From: UBA4466 sp963925035
GTDB taxonomy: Bacteria > Bacteroidota > Bacteroidia > Flavobacteriales_D > Crocinitomicaceae
Reading direction: 5' to 3'
NCBI GenBank assembly: GCA_963925035.1
Contig: CAWUSK010000007.1
Coordinates: 114,975-178,974 of the forward strand
Length of the DNA stretch: 64,000 bases
How positions within the stretch are numbered: position 1 is the first letter of the stretch; each line of letters begins with the position of its first letter. The notes below the pieces were generated by a model. That model made no database searches and was not told the DNA's origin. It worked only from the letters and a program-made list of their open reading frames with translations. Both the position numbers and the translations under genes were made by a program. Of the stretch, positions 58,665 to 64,000 are shown piece after piece.

Positions 58665-61145
58665 CTACAACCATTTCATTCTTAACTCCTCCACTTTCGG
58701 GATCTCATCAAACGAAACATCTATAAGGTGTTCACCGGGAACTAAATTCAAGAAGTTGGACTTGAATTTTACACCGAATTTATTGGAGGTCAACCAGAAA
58801 TCGCGCACAAAGCGTTTGTTCTCAACAGATATTACAGCTGTTTTAGCAACTGAATCAATTGCTTCTATCGAAAGTGTAATATCGTCCGCTTTTGCACTTT
58901 TATAGTCGCTTTTAATGTTTGCGAAATTCCGAGTAAGCTTCTCGCCTGTTGCGTTATTCCAAGTGAACTTCACCAACAGGTTTGATTTCGTCATTTCCTC
59001 AATAGACTTCTCATCAAAGGCAATCATTTTTGATCCCGCCCCGGTAAACCAAGCGTCATCATTCCATTCTTTAACAGTTTTGCCTTCTAAGTCAATTAGT
59101 TGAACATGAATGTTAGAGGTATAATTGTCCGGTAAATCATTCACAATATAATACGAGCGGTTTTCTAAATCGTCATATTTAGCCACAACAGCAACATTTT
59201 CGTAATCCTTTTTTACTTCGTATTGCAGTGCTTTCCAATTCCAGTTATAATCTACACTTGCCCACGTTGGAGCTGGCCAACAATCATTAACTTGCCAGTA
59301 CAATGTGCCGCCACAACGCGGAAAATCTATTCTGTGACCTGCTACAGCCATACTCACCGCTTTTGCTTGTGTCAATTGGGAGTAATAAACGAAATCCTCA
59401 AAATTCTCAGGTTTTCCATACAAACCCTTTGCATGTTTCATGATCATATCGTTCCCAACATAACTCTTTTGATGATGCTTCATAACGTCAGAAGACAAAT
59501 CCCATTGAGTTGTATCAGAAAACGTTAACAACGTATTGTATTCAGGAAAACTTTGGAATCCGTACTCAGCATTGAAACGCCCAATCTTTTTACCGAAGTC
59601 TTCCATAGGATCTTTCCCGTGCCAAACACCCCAATAATGCTGAGAACCATGATTGTATAAATCATCTTTGCCCCAATTACTCAAGGGCGATGTGTGAATG
59701 TATGGAAGGTTTGTAAATTCTTTAATGATATCGGGTGCCGTTTCTTTAAAGACTCTGTCGTATGAATGTTCAATTTCCTTGGCGCTTTTTCCGAACAGTC
59801 CATATTTTATTTGAAATCCCCAATTTCCCCAAGCCACTTCTACCTCATTGTTTCCATTAAAAAGTACAACACTCGGATGCGCTGCTATTCGAGGGATTTG
59901 CAAACGAAATTCTTTTGAAATATTCTCTATAAACGCATCATCACCAGGATACATGGCACATGCAAACATTAAATCCTCCCAGACCATAACCCCAAGTTCA
60001 TCACATTTATCAAAGAAAACTTCATCTGGATAATAGCCGCCCCCCCACACACGCACCATGTTAAAGTTGGATTCAGCCATTAATTCGACCATCCGCTCAA
60101 CGTCTTCATCTTTCACGCGTGCGGGGAAAATATCCTGTGGGATGTAATCTCCACCTTTACAAAATATTATTCTCCCATTGATTTTAAAATAATAACTAGT
60201 TCCCCACTCATCTTTTTCCATAACCAGCTCGGAAGTCTTAATTCCAAACTTTAAATCATATGAATCAATGTATTGATTTTTAATTGTTTGAATTTCAACT
60301 TTGTCGATGTATAAAAATGCTTCTCCTTGTCCTTGAGGCCACCATAATTTTGGATTATCAACTTGAACTCGACGTGTAAAAACACCTTTTCTGCGTTTCA
60401 CTTTTTCAGTTCCAAAACGTTCACTTTCCCATATGATTTCGGAAACATCTTCATCTGAAAGATCAATATCGAATTCAATAATAGCCTTATCGTCACTCAC
60501 AGATATAATCCGTGTTGTTTTTGAATTAACGTGACCGAAATTTGAAAACTCAATCCAAGCCGTTTTATTCAAACCAATTGTATTCATGCGCAATGCCCAG
60601 TCCCAACCAAATTGATATTGAGGTTTTCTAGTATAAGGCGCAATTGCAATAAAGTGATTATCGTTTGGAGCAGGTAAATGATATGAAGCATTCTCATACA
60701 TCGTCTTGTGATACATGACTGGTGGTGTAAAAACAATAGTAAGTTCGTTCAACCCTTTCTTCAAGTGATTTTTTAAACGAATGGTATGCTCGATAAACGC
60801 ATTGTCGCCCGTATAAATAAGTGAATCGTTGAGAAAAATCTTTGCATAAGTGTCTAAAGAAGGAATGTGTAACTCAATAAACTCACGTTTTAACTCTTCT
60901 TTTTCAAGGAAAAATATGGATTTAAATTCCCATTGATGATCTTCAATCCATCCGAATTTATTCTCATTCATTCCATAAAATGGATCAGGTAATTCCACAG
61001 TTGCAATTAGTGCTTCTTGAACAGAGCCTTTTTCACCGAGTTCAATCCACTCTTTTTTGATAGGATGAAGAATACTCCATGATAATTTCTTTTGTCCAAA
61101 CCCAATCTGACTGATTGCCAACATAATAATTAGTAAATAACGCAT
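58665..61145 (-). CDS. GH2 beta-mannosidase
   Basis: This secreted glycosidase removes terminal beta-1,4-linked mannose. From the ATG at 61143-61145 (sharing a base with the previous stop, TAATG) the signal peptide MRYLLIIMLAISQIGFGQ is clear. The sugar-binding, Ig-like and TIM-barrel domains of GH2 follow. The acid/base is the Glu of FNGNNEVEVAWGN and the nucleophile the Glu of FNAEYGFQSFPE. The product has 826 residues, normal for beta-mannosidases. It is the last gene of the mltG-asparaginase unit. Confidence 0.92.
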   Translation of the reverse strand: MRYLLIIMLAISQIGFGQKKLSWSILHPIKKEWIELGEKGSVQEALIATVELPDPFYGMNENKFGWIEDHQWEFKSIFFLEKEELKREFIELHIPSLDTYAKIFLNDSLIYTGDNAFIEHTIRLKNHLKKGLNELTIVFTPPVMYHKTMYENASYHLPAPNDNHFIAIAPYTRKPQYQFGWDWALRMNTIGLNKTAWIEFSNFGHVNSKTTRIISVSDDKAIIEFDIDLSDEDVSEIIWESERFGTEKVKRRKGVFTRRVQVDNPKLWWPQGQGEAFLYIDKVEIQTIKNQYIDSYDLKFGIKTSELVMEKDEWGTSYYFKINGRIIFCKGGDYIPQDIFPARVKDEDVERMVELMAESNFNMVRVWGGGYYPDEVFFDKCDELGVMVWEDLMFACAMYPGDDAFIENISKEFRLQIPRIAAHPSVVLFNGNNEVEVAWGNWGFQIKYGLFGKSAKEIEHSYDRVFKETAPDIIKEFTNLPYIHTSPLSNWGKDDLYNHGSQHYWGVWHGKDPMEDFGKKIGRFNAEYGFQSFPEYNTLLTFSDTTQWDLSSDVMKHHQKSYVGNDMIMKHAKGLYGKPENFEDFVYYSQLTQAKAVSMAVAGHRIDFPRCGGTLYWQVNDCWPAPTWASVDYNWNWKALQYEVKKDYENVAVVAKYDDLENRSYYIVNDLPDNYTSNIHVQLIDLEGKTVKEWNDDAWFTGAGSKMIAFDEKSIEEMTKSNLLVKFTWNNATGEKLTRNFANIKSDYKSAKADDITLSIEAIDSVAKTAVISVENKRFVRDFWLTSNKFGVKFKSNFLNLVPGEHLIDVSFDEIPKVEELRMKWL

Positions 61146-62146
61146 TAGTCCCAACCTCTTAAGTATTCCGTTTCCACCATTTTGGTCTCACCGTTCATAG
61201 TCAACGCAAAATTGAAGCCAGAAAAAACGGAGTAACCGCCGTAATTTCCATTTTTATCAAGTGCTAAAAATCCAACTTGTAATCCAGTTATATCCTCGTG
61301 CTTTGCAATTATTCTTTCGCATGCAAGTTTACAAGCTTCTTTTGGTGTCTTACCTTGACGCATTAACTCAACAACTGTGTGGCTTCCAGCAATTCGAATA
61401 ACAGCCTCTCCCAACCCGGTTGCACAGGCTGCTCCCACTTCTCCATCTACAAATAGTCCGGCGCCGATAATTGGCGAGTCACCTAATCTACCTGGTAATT
61501 TATATCCCCAACCACTAGTTGTGCAAGCGCCACTCAAATTTCCATTTGAATCTAAAGCTAACATTCCAATCGTATCGTGGTTTTCGTGGTTAATCACTGG
61601 CTTTTCGAACAATTCTTTATTTTCCTTTTTCCATGCTTTCCAATCCTTCTTAACTTCGTTAAGTGGTGTTTTAACCTTTGGAAACCCGTAATCTTTTGCG
61701 AAATCTTCAGCCCCTTCGCCAACTAGCATAACATGTTGCGTATTATCCATCACAGCTCTCGCTATCGAAATTGGATGTTCATATCCTTCAATGTAGCCAA
61801 CAGCGCCACATCTCGACTTTTCATCCATAATACAAGCATCCAGAGTCAAGTGCCCATCTCTATCTGGCCTTCCGCCGATTCCAACACTTCTGTTCGTAAT
61901 ATCTGACTCAGTTGTTCTAACACCTTGTTCAACAGCATCCAATGCTCTTCCTCCTGCTTCTAGGACTTTCAACGCGTTCTTATTTGCAGCAATCCCATGT
62001 TCCCAAGTAGAGATCACAACAGGACCTTCAACCTTCCCTTCAAACGAAGAAGAAATTAGTTCTGTTGCATTCGACGGTTTTACTATCCCTAAAACCAATC
62101 CAGTCAATCCAAACTTAAAAAAAGTACGTCTTTTAAAATTCGCCAT
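61145..62146 (-). CDS. N4-(beta-N-acetylglucosaminyl)-L-asparaginase (glycosylasparaginase)
   Basis: This Ntn-hydrolase cleaves the GlcNAc-Asn bond of N-glycoproteins after autoprocessing. The N-terminus MANFKRRTFFKFGLTGLVLG is a twin-arginine signal, so the enzyme is exported folded. The autocatalytic nucleophile is the Thr of HDTIGMLALD, and the substrate loop RLGDSPIIGAG follows. The downstream GxGE segment is CATGLGEAVIRI. I use the ATG at 62144-62146; the longer frame start lacks a signal. It sits between mltG (2-base gap) and beta-mannosidase (1-base overlap). Confidence 0.9.
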   Translation of the reverse strand: MANFKRRTFFKFGLTGLVLGIVKPSNATELISSSFEGKVEGPVVISTWEHGIAANKNALKVLEAGGRALDAVEQGVRTTESDITNRSVGIGGRPDRDGHLTLDACIMDEKSRCGAVGYIEGYEHPISIARAVMDNTQHVMLVGEGAEDFAKDYGFPKVKTPLNEVKKDWKAWKKENKELFEKPVINHENHDTIGMLALDSNGNLSGACTTSGWGYKLPGRLGDSPIIGAGLFVDGEVGAACATGLGEAVIRIAGSHTVVELMRQGKTPKEACKLACERIIAKHEDITGLQVGFLALDKNGNYGGYSVFSGFNFALTMNGETKMVETEYLRGWD

Positions 62147-62148
62147 GT

Positions 62149-63210
62149 TTATTTGTTTCTTAAGTATTCTTTCAGCCAAACTCGATATTCGGCTACATTT
62201 TTTTCATGTTTTGTATTCGTTACTGCAAAATTATGTCCCACACCTCCTGGTTTTCCGCACATGAATATATAATTATCATTCGATGGATTTAACACTGCTT
62301 CAATTACTTTTGATGGAGGAATACAAATCGGTCCTGGAGGTAATCCATCGTATAAATAAGTATTGTATGGACAATCAATGTTTTTGTGCTTATTCAACAA
62401 GCGCTCAACGCCGTCCAATTTATTTCCCCAACAAAATTTAAACGTTGGGTCGGATTGCAAACGAATTCCTTGCTTTACGCGATTGAGGTAAAGTTTTGCA
62501 ATAATAGGCCATTCTTCAGGCATGCGTGACTGTTCAGAATAAACTATACTCGCAATGGTTGCAGCTTCTGATGGTGACTTTAACCCAATAGATTTTAATT
62601 TTGCGTAACGTTCAGCCGTCCAAAATTCTTTGAATCGTTCAGCCATAAATGAAACGAAGGACTTTGCATCTGTATCAAAATACATTTTATAGTCTTCAGG
62701 TAGGAAAAGTGCTGGAATTTGTTCTAATGTAAAACCGTATTTCGTTAGGATTTCACTTGATTTTATAGTCTCCACAAGAGAAACGCTATCCGCTTCAATG
62801 CATTTGGAAATATTAGAAGCTACGTCTTCAATTGTCTTACAACGATTAAAAACAACATTCACCTTCACCTCTGCAACACCTTGTCCTTTCTCGTTTTTAG
62901 TAAAACCAAGAATAAGGTCTGAAATTTTCGTTCCATTCAAAATAATGTACTTTCCAGCAGCAAAATCTGCTGTATCTATGTTATTCTCGACCGAATAAGC
63001 TCTAATTTCAACTCCGTTTTCAACCACATTCTCATTGACCAAGGTTTCTATTAAATCTGAAAATGAAGGTTGTATTCTAAACAATAGTTTCACCTCAGAT
63101 GAATTAATCGTTCTCGTTTCTTTTTGAAAATAATTAAGGATTCGATCTTTGTTGAGATAACCTAAGATTCCGCCTAAAATCAGTAGTACAAGACTTATTT
63201 TTTTACCCAT
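62149..63210 (-). CDS. mltG: Endolytic transglycosylase MltG
   Basis: MltG cleaves nascent glycan strands at the inner membrane and terminates their growth. One N-terminal membrane helix (about residues 4-20) is followed by a LysM-like subdomain. The catalytic domain has its Glu in ASIVYSEQSRMPEEWP and the conserved RLQSDPTF, YNTYLYDGLPPGPICIP. The 353 residues are typical. It overlaps the GNAT gene by 16 bases. Confidence 0.94.
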   Translation of the reverse strand: MGKKISLVLLILGGILGYLNKDRILNYFQKETRTINSSEVKLLFRIQPSFSDLIETLVNENVVENGVEIRAYSVENNIDTADFAAGKYIILNGTKISDLILGFTKNEKGQGVAEVKVNVVFNRCKTIEDVASNISKCIEADSVSLVETIKSSEILTKYGFTLEQIPALFLPEDYKMYFDTDAKSFVSFMAERFKEFWTAERYAKLKSIGLKSPSEAATIASIVYSEQSRMPEEWPIIAKLYLNRVKQGIRLQSDPTFKFCWGNKLDGVERLLNKHKNIDCPYNTYLYDGLPPGPICIPPSKVIEAVLNPSNDNYIFMCGKPGGVGHNFAVTNTKHEKNVAEYRVWLKEYLRNK

Positions 63211-63707
63211 TTCTCATAAATTGAAGCCTCAAGATACACACCTTCGTTCAGAAATGGCTTTTCTGTTTCGCCAATTTTTACAAATTCTCTTTTCTCAAAA
63301 AGTTGAATACTCGCCTTGTTCTCAGGGTGAACAACACATTTCAATCGATCAAGCCCTAATTTAACTGCTTCTTCTTCCAGTAAATCAAGAGCTAAATTTC
63401 CAAATCCTTTTTTTCTATTCTCTTTATCCGCGACTAAAATCCCAACGAATGATTCTTTGTTTTCAAAATCAATATCGAATAAATCTACGGTTCCTAATTG
63501 TTTATCTGTTGTTGAATCGCAAATAATCCACCTTCCTTGCTTTGCACGATCAATGTTTTGATTCTCCTCAATCATTCTTACGATATCAAACAGTTGATAC
63601 TCACTTTTATTGTCGCTTGCATCCCAGTTGGCTGGATTATTCTCCCAGTTCATCACAAGAAGAGCGTCTGGGATGTCAATTGGACGAATATAAATAGGAT
63701 TACTCAT
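63195..63707 (-). CDS. GNAT family N-acetyltransferase
   Basis: The 170-residue protein has the RimJ/RimL-like GNAT pattern: IYIRPIDIPDALLVMNWEN at the N-terminus and the acetyl-CoA loop ENRKKGFGNLALDLLEEEAV. HPENKASIQLFEKREFVKIG follows. The acceptor is unknown; small-molecule or N-terminal acetylation are both possible. It overlaps mltG by 16 bases and the upstream gene by 8, so it is part of the same transcript. Confidence 0.85.
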   Translation of the reverse strand: MSNPIYIRPIDIPDALLVMNWENNPANWDASDNKSEYQLFDIVRMIEENQNIDRAKQGRWIICDSTTDKQLGTVDLFDIDFENKESFVGILVADKENRKKGFGNLALDLLEEEAVKLGLDRLKCVVHPENKASIQLFEKREFVKIGETEKPFLNEGVYLEASIYEKWVKK

Positions 63708-64000
63708 TGTCTTTTAGTTGCTTTAAGCGTGCATGAATATCGTCTGTAGAATACTCTGAAATTGCCTCGAAATTTTCTGGTAGATTAAATCCATAAACAC
63801 GCTGAATTTGATTTTTCTCATCTAAGTCCATTAACAAATCAACCAATTGCCTCGAAAAGAATGAATTCAAAACTTCCTGAATTGGCTGTAAGCAAGTAAT
63901 TTCAAAAGGAACCGTACAATCGTATTTCTGAAACGAAGTAGCAATATCTTGCAGATTCAATGTTGATTTAACTTCAAAACAGAGTGTTTTTATTTTCTTT
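63700..64000 (-). CDS. Hypothetical protein, 5' end outside window
   Basis: The minus-strand frame is open to the window edge without a stop, so the gene probably begins beyond 64000. The visible part holds about 100 codons. It includes KIKTLCFEVKSTLNLQDIA and YDCTVPFEITCLQPIQEVL, and ends DDIHARLKQLKDNE. No signal peptide or motif is recognisable. It overlaps the GNAT gene by 8 bases. A TTG at 63958-63960 could serve as a start but is not required. Confidence 0.6.
   Translation of the reverse strand, partial: KKIKTLCFEVKSTLNLQDIATSFQKYDCTVPFEITCLQPIQEVLNSFFSRQLVDLLMDLDEKNQIQRVYGFNLPENFEAISEYSTDDIHARLKQLKDNE

Noticed and set aside
1..64000. Search for CRISPR arrays, tRNA/rRNA genes, intact transposases or prophage genes
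   Set aside because: No regular repeat-spacer pattern, tRNA-like T-arm cluster, transposase motif or phage structural gene was seen by eye; a covariance-model scan would be decisive for tRNAs.

Overview
The window looks like the chromosome of an AT-rich member of the Bacteroidetes (Flavobacteriales; a Fluviicola/Crocinitomicaceae-like organism is my best guess, from gene content only). The reasons are: the gene order parA-parB-DUF5683-dapB-lepB-wbqC; a NusB with a long N-terminal extension; DUF3276, DUF1573 and DUF4421 proteins; a type IX secretion (T9SS) sorting domain; a Bacteroidetes-type LptD; an S46 peptidase; and promoters of the Bacteroidetes form TTG-N19/20-TAnnTTTG without obvious Shine-Dalgarno sequences. 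No rRNA, tRNA, CRISPR array or intact insertion sequence was seen.

Layout. 1-6.8 kb: leftward housekeeping block (chromosome partitioning, lysine biosynthesis, signal peptidase, PUR-like protein). 6.8-11.4 kb: an ABC exporter, then a rightward run of leucine-type dehydrogenase, nusB, a DUF1573 lipoprotein and yajC, ended by a strong bidirectional terminator. 11.5-27.1 kb is the accessory part. It holds a STAS-like gene and a translesion-polymerase pair (alternative dnaE plus dinB), each preceded by a palindrome; a fatty acid desaturase; a nitroreductase behind palindromes; a MoxR/VWA pair; and at least five decayed genes (M90 peptidase, histidine kinase end, two small membrane proteins, cytochrome P450 start).

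27.1-37.5 kb: envelope and metabolic genes (rhodanese lipoprotein, T9SS cargo, HMG-CoA lyase, pyrD, outer-membrane proteins, an ECF sigma factor with a membrane partner, cytochrome c peroxidase, methyltransferase). 37.5-45.8 kb: a leftward run of Fe-S electron-transfer proteins, an MCE-domain protein and a cell-wall amidase, divergent from lptD-yqgE. 46-56 kb: a tightly packed rightward run (rarA, acyltransferase, YCF48-like protein, HD hydrolase, ROK kinase, GH92 mannosidase) followed by an S46 dipeptidyl peptidase. 56-64 kb: a decayed DjlA-like gene, a LuxC-like acyl-CoA reductase, a dispersed-type repeat, ferredoxin, SRP RNA, and a leftward run of mltG, glycosylasparaginase and GH2 beta-mannosidase.

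How the genes work together. GH92 alpha-mannosidase, GH2 beta-mannosidase, glycosylasparaginase, a ROK sugar kinase and an S46 exopeptidase together could strip and digest N-glycosylated proteins, although they sit in two operons and no SusC/D pair is present. The most unusual regulatory feature is a perfect 15+15 bp palindrome covering the promoter of the alternative dnaE, with a related palindrome at nearly the same distance before the STAS-like gene. Several genes have their start codon only 4-6 bases after a TAnnTTTG box, which suggests leaderless transcripts.
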